A DNA stretch of 64,000 nt. Origin: Periconia sp. R9002 (lineage: Eukaryota; Ascomycota; Dothideomycetes; Pleosporales; Periconiaceae). This document shows positions 24,707 to 37,700 of the stretch, piece by piece. Position 1 is the first letter of the stretch. Each line of letters starts with the position of its first letter. Where the stretch lies: the NCBI GenBank assembly GCA_023627715.1, contig JAMAHW010000012.1:434001-498000 (forward strand). The letters are read 5' to 3'. The translations under genes were made by a program, and so were the position numbers. The notes beneath the pieces were generated by a model. The model saw only the letters and a program-made list of their open reading frames with translations, was not told the DNA's origin and made no database searches.

Positions 24707-24884
24707 AAAAAAAATCCAAAAAATAACTGAACTCGATCGGATTCGAACTTTGAACCTGTAGATGATAAGTTAGCGAACGTCCTACCACTTGGCCATAGGA
24801 GGTGCAATCCTTAGCTGGGGAGCCACCCCAACCTATGCAGCACTCCTATGGCCGGGAATCTTTGCAAATAGTTTAATATATATA
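24707..24884 (-). repeat. Hairpin-tRNA-like element, copy C
   Basis: Read on the minus strand: TATATATA (24884-24877), CTATTTGCAA, the arms GGCCATAGGAG and CTCCTATGGCC (24853-24843 and 24801-24791), a perfect A-box TGGCCAAGTGG, a B-box AGTTCGAATCC, then T6 (24723-24718) and T8 (24714-24707). This is the best match of the six to tRNA promoter consensus. Confidence 0.72.
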
Positions 24885-26474
24885 GTGGTATAAAAAAGAT
24901 GGTTTGGGGTGAGAGACGGTGGTGGGGAGGCTGATGGGTGCGTGCGTGCGTTGTTTATGGTGACGTATGTGGGCGCTGCCAGTGTGGCTACGCGACGCGG
25001 TGCAACGCATTGGGAAAGGCATGGGCACGGGGGTATAGAGGGATTAGTTTGATTATTCCTAGGTCCTACTTCTAGAAGTGCCTTTGCAACTATGCACGGC
25101 TTGCTGCAGCGATGTACTCATGCGTGGCTTGGGCAGTGTGCTACCGTGGTGTGGTAAAAGGATATACGTGCAGGGATTTGGACATTCTATCTGGCCGATT
25201 TGCTCACTCTGGAGATCTATGGATGCTGTTACTACTGTCTGTTAACTGACTACGACGGTGGTGTGCATGTCCCGGGCATGGGTGGGCAGTGTGAAAGAAG
25301 CCTACCACTCAACGTCTACGCTTACGCTATGATGCTTGCACAGATAACCACCAATACGTCGTGACAGCGCGCAATGATGTGCGTGTATTTTGATTTTTGC
25401 AGATGCTCGTACATATCGGATTCTTCTGTGATTGAGGCTGTGGCCCTGGTGTGGAAAGCCGCTGGGTATAGTTGTTGGCATGTAAGGTACTACGAAGTGG
25501 TTACATTTTCTAACTTCTGCTTAGATGCAGTGTTTTACGACAGAGACTTAGATTTTTGTGTTGCTCTGGGGATCAGCAGCGTGAAGTGTTCCATATGTTT
25601 GCTGGAAAGGTTTGTGGTGGTGAGCATACCGCTTGCGCCTAAGTCACCTCCCCTCCATGCTCACTTGCCCTCCACCGCCATCTCTTTGACCGTTCCCTAC
25701 TCAGGTCCGCCATCAACTCGTGTTGTCACTTTTCCGTCTTGAAGCGTATTGCTGAAACTTGTATAGATCACTGCACTTGCCCATGCTGGCCTCCCTCCAG
25801 CCCAACCGCGCCTGGCAGACCATTTCCGTGCCAGGAAGCTCTATCTTCCCCTCCAGGCAGTTACTACCCAAGCCAGGTTTGTGCCTCGCAGCAAGTTCAA
25901 TTTGATTTTACACTACTCGCCACCTTCGCCGCCTGTTCTTCTCTCAGCCGCGCTTGGTGTTACGATCAAAGGAGGCGCCGCCGTGCCTTACAGTCCGTCG
26001 TTCATCAACTTGGCTGCTTTCGTTGAAAAGACCACCCAGAACCTTTCTCCACCACCCCAGCGCAGACATCACACTAACTCACAACTTTTACCCGGAGCCT
26101 CTTCCGTACGAGAAGATGCATCGTCGCCGACAGCTTAAGAGATCAGGCTCTATTCTCTTTGATCATACTCCACTACCACCGGCGACTGACCGCTGCCCCT
26201 CATATTCCCTTTGCTGATCCCTTTCCTCCGATCGAACACCTCGATAGCGGATGAGCCGCACACGTGACCAGAGAATTCCCTTGTTCCGTTGTCTCCCCTC
26301 CGCCAGCTCTACCGCGCTTGAATCATCCGTCGTCCCGGCGCCTCTCCACCACTGCCTCTTCGTCTCCGTCTCTTACTCGCAAAGATAGCCGTTTGATCGA
26401 AACCGCCTTTCCGCTACAAAAACAGAACAAGCGAGTATGAATCCCGCCCCCACATGCCTCCGCCGTATTCCGAA
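24885..26474. other. Intergenic, no supported gene
   Basis: The open frame at 25374-25742 and Pro/Ser-rich frames at 25.7-26.2 kb lack recognisable domains. Nothing else is seen. Confidence 0.45.
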
Positions 26475-27020
26475 TAACACATGTTCATCTGTTGTGATAG
26501 CATGGTGCGTGATGGAAATTAACACTTGCTCGTACATCGGACAGCAAGGTGCGTGGAGGAATTCTCAGGGGATCTGGGATTACAACACTTGCTCCTCTGA
26601 CGGGATGGCAATGTGCGTGGGGGAATATCCAAACCAAACTTGTTGTTTCACCATGATATCAAGGCACACGAGGAAATGAGAAGGCTTGGAGTGGCTACAA
26701 CACTTATCTTCTTTTGTGAGGGCAAAGTGCGCGGAGGGATAAAATAGGATCGAGTAGGGCTAGGGTGCACCTGTGAGGACAATTGCGTGCGGGAAGGCAT
26801 ACGTTGATTGTAACACTTGCTATTCGTGATTGCAAGGTGTTTCAAATGAGGAGAGGCAGAAAGCTAAGTGTGATTTGACCACTACAAGATAATAAGCATT
26901 GCTGACGTTAGTGTAACAGATGTTTAGACACTGCCAGACCCCCTCCCACAAGTTGAAACCTAGCTCCGAGCATATATCCTACAACACTTGCTTATTCAAA
27001 GTCCAGTCAGGTGTGTGGAA
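26475..27020 (+). repeat. Degenerate tandem repeat with paired CACTTGC / GCAAGGTG boxes
   Basis: The box AACACTTGC recurs at 26521, 26584, 26812 and 26983, with weaker forms at 26475, 26635, 26699 and 26765. In most units it is followed 12-18 nt later by a partly complementary GCAAGGTGCGTGG-type box, so each unit can fold. Spacing is about 46-66 nt, or multiples of it. An 80-codon open frame through the first units (NTCS repeats) is probably a by-product. Confidence 0.55.
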
Positions 27021-27923
27021 TCCCATGTATAAGCGAGACAATATGGGAGAAAGCTAAGGGGAGGCCGTCTTTTCATGATGTGGGAAAGTTCCGGAATGGA
27101 AGGCTTACGTTATCTGTATCCGCCCGTCATAACAAGGCTGAGTAGTGGTAGTATAGCACCTTCTTGTTTACCGGCGAAGAGAGATGCGTGGGTAACATAT
27201 TCTACAGCAGATTTCATATGCAGGAGCCCGGGGCTGCCTTAATCGGATCGCTCACAAGACATTTCCTTGAGGTCACGCTCAACACCGCATTTTCCTTCCT
27301 CGTCCTCAACCGGCCGCTCTTGCTCCTTTTCCCTCCGTGGCTGCACGCAGCTCTCGCTCTATATTGGCTTACTCCCCCTTCCCGTCGCCGATTAGGCATC
27401 CTTCTTATGGCACTACCCTTCCACGTACGTCCTTAGCAGCAAGATCTACCCCTTGCCCTGACATCAAGCTGGGTTTCCATTGTCTCGTCAACTTACCGCG
27501 TTCCTCCATTCCAACTCTCTAACACTCTTCTATCCTCTTCATTTACCTCCTTTATGTTCCGCACCCATCTCATTCCACTCCATAAAGAAAAGCGAGGAGA
27601 AAACAGAAGCTGATATACTCAGGACTATGAGGAAAGATGCTAGTGGTTAAGTCCCCATATATTAGCTATCTGCTGGCGTGAACGATCGAACCAGATCAGA
27701 GAACAGCAAGGGTGTCTATCAAATATCCCACACAAACCGCCTGCAACACAGACTTCACACTCCATCTCCGCTCATGAAGTCAGGAAAATAGTACCATGGA
27801 TTGGCCGTGGACTTTTCCTGTGCAGAAATATCAAAACGGCTGTTTATGGATCAGCTTTCTGTGCCTTCATTTCGAGTCACTACATCTCCGCTCATTATCA
27901 ATTGGCTATGATCATAGAGTTCA
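27021..27923. other. Intergenic
   Basis: 3' flank of the DUF7730-like gene. A hydrophobic frame at 27164-27436 is not convincing. Confidence 0.4.
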
Positions 27924-29708
27924 TCATGCCACCTCTTGGGCGCATGTCGACTCAAACAATCTATTCCACGTCTCTTCATCCATTGATGTTCCACTTTGGT
28001 CGTGCCTCGCCCAGTCCCAGTCATACTTCACCACCACACCTTGCACCATCTCGTGCGATGGCTCCAACGGTGGATACCTTCCCGGATACTTATCAATATG
28101 TTGCTTGACCTGCTCCTCGCTAATCTCCTCCGCACCAGCAGTCACCGACCACTTCTCCCTCATCGATTCGTACTGGAACTCGATCCACCCGCCGCAGGCT
28201 GCATGAAACGTGCAATAGCGTTTGCGTACAGGCAACCATCTTGCATCGTGGACATTGACATAGACGGCTGGCGGTGGGCTGGAATTATTTGATTCTGCCG
28301 ACGACAGGAACATCCTATCGATAACGGTCATTTCCGCAAACCCCTTTGTACCCCGCCTGATGATGGTCGGTGCCTCGCAATGTAGACAACGCACATGCAT
28401 AGGTATGAAGAATACGAGTAATTGCGTTGTAGGGCGATAGTCGAACTTCCGCAACGAAATATGGAGCGGAGAGGGAAGATAGTGTGGATGTTCCCACCAT
28501 GTCGGAGCCCCATTCTGCGCGTAGTCGATGTCGCACCAGGCGAGCGTGATGGAGCCCTGTCGCTTCTCAAGGTAATTGTTCATAGTCTGTGCGAAGGCCT
28601 TAAAGGAATGACCGAACTCTTCTGTTTCTGCTCGATAGTAGTACCATGGACTGAGAGTTGGTGTGACCGTGATGCGCGATAGTTGGAGGTTTGGCATCGA
28701 GTAAAGTGCTTCGATGCATAGGCACCACTCTTGCAACCTCCTATACTGGCCTGCGAAGGGTCTGTGGGTGAACAGGTCGAATGGAGGAGCTAGATGGATA
28801 GAGGTGATGAGACTGCGACGATGAGGTAGAATGCTTTTGAGGAAAATACTGCAAATTTCTCCGTCATCAAATGCGAAAGTGTTGGTGCCGTACAGAATGA
28901 ACAAGACCTCAGTATATCTGAAGAAGATGCATTAGCATGATTTTTAGATAGACAGGACGGATGCGGCATACACTTGACGACAGGCCGTCAACAGAGACAA
29001 CGGACGTCTGTCCAACGGCCAAGCCGAGAGGATGTGAAAATCATCCTGGTCTCTTTTTGAACACAAATCCCTGTGAGTCGGGGATGTAGGGTCCCTGGCG
29101 GGACAGAAAACACTCCCCAATCTGCATTTCCGTCGAAGAATATGAATGTGTCCACCCCCGACTGCATGCATCCAGATCATGTCCCTGAGCTCTGGTGGAA
29201 GCCTCAAAAGCCGACAGTTGTCCCTTTGGTTGATGGTTTTTTGTACAACAGGGTTTTTTTGACCTCCCTTTTTCCCTCTCGAACCTGTCTCTCCTTTCTC
29301 AAGGTCAATGGGATCGGTAGCAATCGCCTTCCCTTCGTCATTCGTAGAGGCATTATCCGAAATTATAGTCGTTCCCGGAATCAAGGACAAACTCCGTTCT
29401 CTGATCTTGGGTAAATTGTTTTTGATCGCATACTTTTTGTGCGGGCGCGTTGGATAGAGCCATTCTCGTGGTTGATATGGTTTTTCTCGTTTTACCATAT
29501 GTGAAATCGCATAGACGATCTCGTATACGATGGCAGCAACAGTCCACAAGATGGCGAAGATTATAGAAATTGGGTATAACACAAGAACACAGAGACCTTT
29601 TGCCCACCATGATTCAAAATCCGCGAGACTAGGACTGGCGTATGTGGGACTGAACAGATCAACCCAGAACTCCGCCACCGCTAGTATCGCATTGCCCTTC
29701 CTCAGCAT
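27924..29708 (-). CDS. DUF7730-like fungal protein with N-terminal membrane segments
   Basis: Minus-strand exons 29708-28972 and 28917-27924 give 576 aa. The donor GTATGC (28971) and acceptor TTCAG (28918) give phase 2 and rebuild CRQVYTEVLFILYGTNTFAF. Residues about 38-69 are strongly hydrophobic (one or two membrane helices) and are followed by a basic linker. LLRLPPELRDMIWMHAVGG (about 167-185) is the F-box-like/DUF7730 opening, and CRQVYTEV is the second hallmark of that fungal family. The rest is a globular domain ending with acidic and aromatic segments. The family is widespread in Dothideomycetes and has no assigned biochemistry. The combination with an N-terminal anchor suggests attachment to an internal membrane. 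The start could be at a different upstream ATG. Confidence 0.78.
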
Positions 29709-31012
29709 TGTTGTTCATAGATGAGGGAGCCAAATGCAAACACCTGTTCGGTATGGGCTATCGTTTATTGGAAAATATCGAAAGGCTGCGAGGTCCTTGT
29801 AGTGTAAAGGATACGCCGAAAACAAAGGAGGTGAAATCTCACTGAGCGCGAATGAGTGAAGAGTCACTCCATCATTTAAGCATACGATTCTCAACATAAC
29901 TCTTCCAAATGTCAGCGTGAAAAGTGGAGAAAATTCCGGTGTATGTAAAATGGAAGGTGTTTACTCTCATGACGGGTGCCTAAACAGAAATGTGGATTAC
30001 TAACGTAGGATTGGTGGCTGAGCCACCAACTTGCATAATTATTCGGCAAAAGACTGCCTTACCACTGCCGGGCGTAATTCTACTGTGGCTACCTAGAATT
30101 CACGCATCAGCCTAGCCCAGCACTGGAGGGTGATTAAATTTGTGGTATTGCGTAGGGGGTGTTGCACTCCGTACCAGTGTGTTCAGCGAGTTACCGCCGT
30201 GCGCATCTTCGAAATGTGTATAGGATGATGTTATAATTTCCTGAAAAGCATGGGATTGGATCAACATAACTATAGGGATTTATGTGCTTCCTTTCGACTG
30301 CAGCTATGTGAATGCATAGAAATGGCCATAACTTCAAGCAATCTGCCTAGCCAAAGCGAGTAGTCATTGCCAATCAACTGCATGAGTTATATTGTAGTCA
30401 TGTACAAAGAGATGTGCGTAGTTGCCTCTCTTCAATCCCGATTTATTTGAAACCAAATAACCATGATCCTTCTTGGCACTCCGACAGAGGTGAAGCGCGG
30501 TATTGCATATGCTGGAAAGTAGTAGGGAATGGCCGTTCTCGTCTATGGAAAACCCCGCACATAGCAACCTTCGAAAAGCTTCGAAAATGTTTTGTCAATG
30601 CTGGCGTTTCGACGGTCGAGGTGCTCTGAGTTATTGCGGTTTATGGATAGTCTCGTCCGCGTCTTCAATTATGTGGAACTAGTTTGCTTCATTTCAAATC
30701 TTGAGAGCAAGCATCGCAAGGCTGAAGACCTGAAGAAAATGTAGTGTGCACTAAACACAGATCGGGGGTGCGTAGATAGCGTAGCTGACGAATTTGCATC
30801 GGTACCGCGACGAACTGGCACGTAAATGACTCTGGGTCAATAAAATATACCCATTGAGGCCATTCCGGTCGTGTGATAGGGCTGCATGAAGCACCGTTTT
30901 CTTGCTTTGCGGCTATATTCGCAGGAGGTGGATTCGGTTGAAAAGGGTACAGTTGAATCGCTTTCGCTCTAGTTCGTCCGTTCCTTGTCCAAGTAATCGC
31001 TGTCGCGCACTG
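29709..31012. other. AT-rich intergenic region
   Basis: Between two minus-strand genes; nothing is recognised. Confidence 0.5.
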
Positions 31013-31885
31013 TTACTTCGCATTTCTTCTCTCCCTCTCCTTTGCTGGCGCCGTAAATTGTGTCTTTAGATCGCCACGACTCTTGACCTGCATCTTCTTG
31101 TTCGCATCCTCCATCTGCTTCAACTGCTCCTCAGCACTCTGTAGCCTCCTGCGCAACGTAATTTCCAACATATCTCTTCCTTTTCTCTTGCCCTTTAACC
31201 CATTGTCCTCAACATCGTAGTATACTGCCCATCTTAGCCCCTCACGGCCCCAAGGTGTGCTATCATCCTCGTCCTTGCCGTTCCACTCGTCGATCGCGAC
31301 AAACCCTTCCCATCCATCAAAGGTGAGACAAGATTCATCCTCAGTCCAGTCCCATTCCCCAACCATCTGAGAGATAGATTGTGTGCGGTTTCCGTATTTG
31401 AGTTCGTAGGTTTCGCGGTCGCAGTAGATCCAATTGAGCACCGGAGGATCCTCGGAAATGGTGGAGACGAGACCACGCTCGGGCGGAAACCGATTATCGT
31501 CGGGATATTGGATGTAGAATCCTGCGAAAGCGTGGAGAGGAGGGTCAATGCCGGCAACGGGTGGTATTGGCTTGAAGTCTTTGGTGCGGGGGACGACCCA
31601 GACCTGCGCGCGAAATCAGTAAGGAGGATGGAGTACGTGATATCGCACCAGGAGAAGAAGACGCACTTTATCATGTCTCACGACGAGAATGCCATCATGA
31701 ACTTCATCAGCAAAGTACTCGTCGCTCTCGCATGTCACCAGCGCATTGAACTTGATCATGCGCGTCTCGTTGGCGGCTTCTTCATTCTGCTTCTTCTGGT
31801 GCTCAACTCCCTCAGCTACACCAGTCACGACGGGAATGGCGACGACACAGCCACCAAGAAAGAAACCCAAGGCGACAGAGGCCAT
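31013..31885 (-). CDS. Membrane-anchored hypothetical fungal protein
   Basis: Minus-strand exons 31885-31667 and 31603-31013 give 269 aa; the phase-0 intron runs from GTGCGT to GCGCAG. The N-terminus (MASVALGFFLGGCVVAIPVVTGV) is a signal anchor. The middle reads HDKVWVVPRTKDFKPIPPVAGID across the splice junction, then PPVLNWIYCDRETYELKYGNR and EWDWTEDESCLTFDGWEGFVAID. The C-terminal part is charged, with a heptad-like coiled coil (LQSAEEQLKQMEDANKKM). It resembles a conserved uncharacterised ascomycete family; no function is known to me. The organisation suggests a short anchor with a cytosolic or lumenal domain. The start is supported by the splice-phase match and the strong hydrophobic leader. 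Confidence 0.78.
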
Positions 31886-33544
31886 GTTTGTAAGTATACG
31901 GGTGGACGTGTGGGCGTTGTGGGACGTGTTGCGGTAGGTGAAGTTCGATTTTGGGGCCGAAACTTGGAAGTTGTTGCGTCATCCCGCTTTTAAACAGGCA
32001 TAGCGTCGAAGTATAAGGTACCGGGACTCGGATTTTGACATGTTTTTCTATTTTTCTCAGCGAAAGAGGGGACAAGTGGTTTACGAAAGCGGTCCTGAAA
32101 AGAAGATGCAAGCACGAATTGTTGGCAGTGACGGGTCCAGTTGTAAGCGCGCCGTGGAAGTTTGTCGCCTCAAGCAAGCCACTTTTGTAACGAGACGCTT
32201 GACTCGCAGCAATACGTTCTTGTATGAGGTACCAATATATCGATTGTCATCACGACGCAATGTATTTGCCCACGGTATCAACACTGTAATAAGAACACAG
32301 TAACGTCCTGGGTCACTATCCGACAGACACAACATCGAATATCGCATCCTTCGATCAACGGCGTACAAGCAATGAACGATGACAAGCGCGCCCCAACATT
32401 AGCAAAGACAACGAGAATGGCCTACAACAGCAACTTCCAGTTTCGCTCCTGGGTGCGGAAACTAGCTCTCGCTCCCACGACATGGGGTTTGTCGGAGGCC
32501 ATGGTATAACCTCAATGCGGTGGGGTTTGTACCGATTCGACAGTGGCAATATGATGGAAAGTGAAGCAAGGAGCGAAAGAGGCATGTTCCAATATCTAGA
32601 ACACAGATGCTACTGCTGTGTGTCCATAGTGTTCCAATGGAAGAACGCCACACTACGCATCTCACTGTGGATATTCTCGCTGTAAACATTCCCCCATGAT
32701 GAATATCGGCTACTACTCATAAGGTAAGGCGCGGCTCTACGCTAGCGTTTTGCGGTTAGTCTCGACTGGTAGTCTTCCTTGTAGGGTGTAGACTTACTGC
32801 ATACAAAAACAAGCATAGCAAATATTTGTAAAGGCTGCCACGCACAAACGCGATACGGCGCATCTATTTGAGTGTCAAATTAAAAGTGTTTCAAAATTCT
32901 AGGGCAGTAGTCTTTTGGCGCGAAAAGAAGGACAGAAGTAGAACAGCTCTCCGCTGCCACTTTCAAGGATCGCCTAGGCTTTTGAATGATGCACTTGAAG
33001 TTGTAGGGTTTTGTCCTAGTTTTGAGCCGTAAATTCTTTCATTAGAGATATACGTGTATTGTTCCAATGATGCGACGCGGCGATGCAGCAACTTGGAGCA
33101 CGGCCATGCAATTTCTTCAATTACTTTAAGTCCACAAACATAAGCGACCCACATCTACTATCGCTGCATGTTCGGCGCCATCGAGAAACTTTTACGTTGG
33201 CGAACTCAAAATATTTAAAATACTTGAAAATATTCCCTACTTACTTGCAGGAGGGGGCAAAAAAAAGCTATGTTTGACATATTCTGGGTGTGTTGGTGTA
33301 GGTATTCTCCTCATACAAAACCAATGGACTTGGTTATGAACCAACCCACCAAATTATTGTACGCCCGACAGCACCAGATTGCCTAAAATCTCCAATTCTA
33401 CGTGCATCAGATCTGCCGCTCGCTGTTTATTCCGTATTCCAAGTTCTTATGTAGTCTACCTACGTACTTATCCACAGTCTCTCCTCACTCCCCACTCAGA
33501 ACAGAAGTACACCTCTAGCAGTCCCATCCCCAGATTTAAATGCT
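31886..33544. other. Intergenic, start of the gene desert
   Basis: It holds the promoter of the 31013-31885 gene and the dispersed repeat at 32231-32311. No gene is supported. Confidence 0.5.
32231..32311 (+). repeat. Dispersed repeat pair, member 2
   Basis: Partner of 2100-2181, about 30 kb away. The shared core includes ATTTG, GTATCAACA and TCCTGG landmarks. It is probably a fragment of an old repeat family. Confidence 0.55.
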
Positions 33545-33716
33545 AAAAATGCAAAAAACAACTCAACTTCGATCGTATTCGAACTTGGAAGCTATGAGAA
33601 GTTAGTAAACGTTCCAACCACCAAACCATAGAATCCCAAACCCAGTGCTTTTCGGATGGCGCTGGGCTTGCGACCGCTATAGCCGGCGATGGAAGTTGCA
33701 AATAGATTAATATATA
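33545..33716 (-). repeat. Hairpin-tRNA-like element, copy D (diverged)
   Basis: On the minus strand: TATATA (33716-33711), CTATTTGCAA, an imperfect inverted repeat (33682-33660 / 33648-33627) whose arms differ from copies A, C and F, TGGTTTGGTGG at the A-box position, AGTTCGAATAC at the B-box, and T6 (33558-33553). Many differences from copy C are transitions. Confidence 0.62.
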
Positions 33717-35181
33717 GTAAATCGAAACGTCAATTTCATTATGCAGGAGTGGAGTTAGAGGGAGTGTGACGCTAGACGAGATAAAGCAGTGTCACGCGAG
33801 GCAGTAGTGAGTAAGGTAATGTGGCTGCGAGGTGTTTTGTTTACTGTGGGTGAGATTTAGGTAGCACAGGGCAAGTAGGTAGGTAAGCTCACACTTACGC
33901 AATGTTTTGTGGCTGACAAACTTTTGAGACAATTTCAGTGTAGCTTTCAAATGTTACATGTATGCGCATGTGAGCACTGGGTTTTGAGCAACTCTCAACT
34001 ATTTCTTAGACGGGGAGAAAGCCATTTATTTCTCGAATGCAGGCAATTTTTCAGGATCGCAATCTCCACCACCGATTTACCTGTTGCCTTGGATGATTCC
34101 ATCCATCCACGCAGCATAAACTGGCTCTCCTACCTGTGATTTTGGTCAAATACTGCAGTCACCAATCCCATTTTGCACATAGAACTATGCACCAAAACAA
34201 TCGAATGGAAACGCTCACGATACTATGTGTCGTGTGTAGTGTCCGGAGCAAGAAGACTCAGAAGACTATCCTCACTCTGTGGATGGCATCTACAATTAGC
34301 GCCTATTTTTCACCGGCAACACTTACGCACCCCCACGAGTTGAGATATATTAAACTCGAATATCTTATAGCAAGTAATGTCTCAGAAAGCACCGGTACAC
34401 GATAAAGAGCAAGTGATGGAAACTAATAATATTCTGCCTTAATATGCACATTCTGGCGGTTTAGTGTAAGGTCCCGGGCAATACGTTGTGCGGTACTGCG
34501 GTCGAAGACGATCTACAAAACCCGAGACTGACCCAATGTGATTCGGCTGTGGCTACATAGATTGCTCCTTGGCCTTGTTTAGATGCTAACAACTACGAAT
34601 ATTGCCAGGCTTCCTGTGCTCGACGAGTGGCATGAAATGAACTTAGGTAGACCAGAGTTGAAAAGCTCCTGGAGGCGGGTATGCCAAAAAGTGTGTGATG
34701 TGTGAATAGGTAGGTTGGCCCGCGGAGGCATACAACACTAAACGCTAAAAAGATCCCACACAGCACTTAGTCAAATCATGGCTACTGCATCTCTCCCAGA
34801 GAAATGGTATCCCCATACCCAATAGTACTGCACCACTGCACCCATTTTCGTCCATGTTCTCAGCAAATATTGTATTTGAAAAAAATGGTTTGGGATAGAT
34901 TGCTTCAAGGCAGCCAAGTTGACCATACGTAGTTGTGTGAACTCTCTATCAAGACACAACAAGCGTTTTTCAAATGCATTCAATTAGAAGACAACCAGAC
35001 CAAATACAATTTCGGTACCTCAAAGCAGAGTTCAAATATGGACACTGCAGGCCGACCCCCAGCCCACTTCAAGTGAAGTACACCTCACCTTAGCGACAAA
35101 ACCTCTCACCTACACGCCTAAACTAGGAACCGCAACACAACACATTAAAGTGAAAAAAATGAACTTGCAAAAAATAAATCC
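33717..35181. other. Intergenic between elements D and E
   Basis: No gene, RNA or further repeat is recognised. Confidence 0.5.
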
Positions 35182-35350
35182 AAAAAAAAAAGCAAAAAGT
35201 AACTCTGAAACCGGCCGTGCTCGAACCCGAGCCCTAGAAGTGTTGGGAAGTTAGCATCCATTCAAACCCGCCTGACCATAGAACCAACAATCCGAAGATT
35301 GTCGACTCTATGGTCGGCGATGGTTCTTGTTAATTCCCCTCAATATATAG
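35182..35350 (-). repeat. Hairpin-tRNA-like element, copy E (diverged)
   Basis: On the minus strand: TATATA (35348-35343), a 17-nt arm pair (35314-35298 / 35291-35275, ACCATAGA...TCTATGGT) with a 6-nt loop, TGGTCAGGCGG at the A-box position, GGGTTCGAGCAC at the B-box and T10 (35191-35182). The arm sequence is again different, but pairing is kept. Confidence 0.62.
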
Positions 35351-37044
35351 TTAAAAATTAAAATGTTTGGAATTTTGAAATAAGATGGCAGAGGTAAGGA
35401 AGGGTGAAAGTTGTGTGTGGTACGCCGCATGTGATAGGGGCAGGATACAGTGGGTGGGTAAGTAGGGTTGGTATATGGGATAATATGGCATGAAGGTATC
35501 ACTACTTCTTTTGCGGCACTGATGGCCTTCTCGCCATTTCTTTGTAGCAAATCAGCGCGTTGGACAGTGCAGGTGAGACAGCTTACAAGAACAGCTACCT
35601 GATGACCTGCACTCTTGTAGAAGCTGCAAACTTCTACGTTGGCAGTGTCTCTAACTCACATGATGTACAAATAGAATTGATATCGATACATCAGATGAAG
35701 TCACGGCTGCACTGCTATGCTAGCCCATAGTTTGATTTCCATTATTCAAACATCCCGTTGAACTCTTTGAATTCGGGCATTTGCCCCATTCTCGGTCCCG
35801 CCATTTACCTTGATATTGCCCATACTGGATGCAATTCTCTCTATCCTTAATCTGAAGAGCTCAAAGGCAATTTATCCAAGCAAAGACATAGCAAAACATC
35901 TCCTTTATAGCTCACAAAGCAGAGCGAAGGCAACAAGACAAAGAGATGCAAACAATCCAAGACTGCCTAAATGTCATTGTCTGTTTCATGTGAAACATTA
36001 AGAAATCTTCAAGCTCCAACTAAAGCCTCCATTTTCAGTTTCAATGCTGGTGTATATCTTCCCTCGCTTTGACAAAAGTTACCCCAGCCAACACGAGCCA
36101 GAACTCCGCGCCGACGTCGCACTACTGTGCCTCATTTCTCTCCTAGTGTTCTTGGATACTCCCTACGGTATTGAGCCGTCTCTGCATGTGTGAAGAGGGT
36201 GGGGGATAGGTTTCGAGGTCTTGCGCAGCGAGGCAGGCAGTGTTCGTATATGGGGTAGTGGATATTACGGAGGGGTGTTCGACGACATACTCGTTTCGAT
36301 CGGTGATTTAGAAGGGTGAAAGCAGTTTAGTATGTACTTTTGAATGTAGCGTCTGAGGTTCCTATCTGTTGTCAGTTTGCACAGTGAGGATGTTTGTCCG
36401 TTTCATTGGGACGGATAGGTTTCGAGCGAGGGTACTAGTTGGAGAGCCATCTACGACCGGACTTTTAGTAAAAGGAAACGGTGAAATGGGGATGAAAATA
36501 AGGGAGAGCGCGGTTAGGTTTCAATGGCGCACCACAGGGTGCGGACGTGCAGACGTGAAGTTGCGAGCTGCACTGTCTTGGCGCTTGGAGTCTAGTGTTG
36601 CGTCACGCGACTACTTCATTCTCTGAGAACTCTTCGAGGAGGACATCTATTCCTGAAAATTAGGGCTGCTCAAATGGAACATTGCAGGGAAAATGGAAAG
36701 CATAGGGTTTTAGTAAGGTTCTATTAGCTATTCAAGTGTCAATGAATCAGAAACACCACTCTCCTTGTCCGAACCCATCCTCCTTTTTGTGGTACATAAT
36801 TTTCGATGTGGATATTATCTTTGCAGAGCGCACAGGTTTCATGTCCGCATAGGCGTGGCTTTCGGTATTCCTGGCTGGAATTGCTCTCTAGTAGGGAACC
36901 TCTTTCCTTCAGCAGAGTAGGAAAGTTTGGTACCGGACACCTCATCCTCCAGAAAAATAGCAGAAGTGAACAGACTGCTATCACGATTACGCCTGAGCCC
37001 GGGCTGCGAATCGGTGATTGAAGAAGAATAGGAAAGAGAGCGGG
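35351..37044. other. Intergenic
   Basis: No supported gene; short open frames only. Confidence 0.5.
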
Positions 37045-37215
37045 ATAGGAAAGAATGCAATCACGACTTCACATTCGATGGCCTTCTCCCTCAGCTTCTT
37101 GGTGACACGGCCGAGCTCGGCATCGACGTACGTCTCCATCTACTCGTCGGACATGGTGAAGTTGTGCTTGGGCTGGAGAGCCTGGTACCAAAGTACCAAC
37201 GCCACCCAGGTCCGT
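37045..37215 (-). pseudogene. Short coding relic of unknown family
   Basis: The minus strand reads WYQALQPKHNFTMSDE, an in-frame TAG at 37142-37140, then METYVDAELGRVTKKLREKA and IECEVVIAFF. Charged helical texture on both sides of one stop suggests a degraded exon. No family is recognised. It lies among other relics. Confidence 0.3.
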
Positions 37216-37498
37216 GGAGGAATCTGTTAGAAACTGGTCCAGCTAACCAGGTGGTGGCTTTTTCCAGATAATTCTTGACAGATCAGTAACAAAAAAATCC
37301 AGTGACCCGTCATCTCGTCGCCCATCTCGCCGGTCGTCACGGCGCGGCGCGGCTCAGAGTAGCGGCTGGGACAGCGGTCGTCGTAGCACCGGCAGCTGCA
37401 GCACGGGAAGCGCGGTTTTTTCCTGCTTCTATGAGGTGCCCTATAATGGGCACACCCGTCAATTTTTTGACAAGTGGCTTCCCGGTCCGTGGCGCTCG

Positions 37499-37700
37499 CA
37501 GTCCCATGCGCGCATCCGAATGTCTTCAGGGATGACATCCTTTGCGTCTCCAAGTTATGCTCAGCGCATAGAATATAGTGAATGATTATTCTTGGTTAGT
37601 CGGGTATCTTACAGTCCCAAGCGTGCATCCGGATGTCTTCGGGGATGACATCCTTCACATCCTGGACTGATGCTGGATTGATAGAATATAGTGCATGATT
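37499..37700 (-). repeat. Imperfect tandem duplication, 113-bp offset
   Basis: 37499-37587 and 37612-37700 are about 80% alike. Both encode, on the minus strand, variants of the peptide DVIPEDIRM(H/R)AWDC, so a coding piece was duplicated before decay. Confidence 0.65.

Noticed and set aside
26437..26679. Cys-rich 80-aa secreted peptide gene
   Set aside because: The Cys pattern simply follows the DNA repeat units (ACTTGC), and no signal peptide is present.
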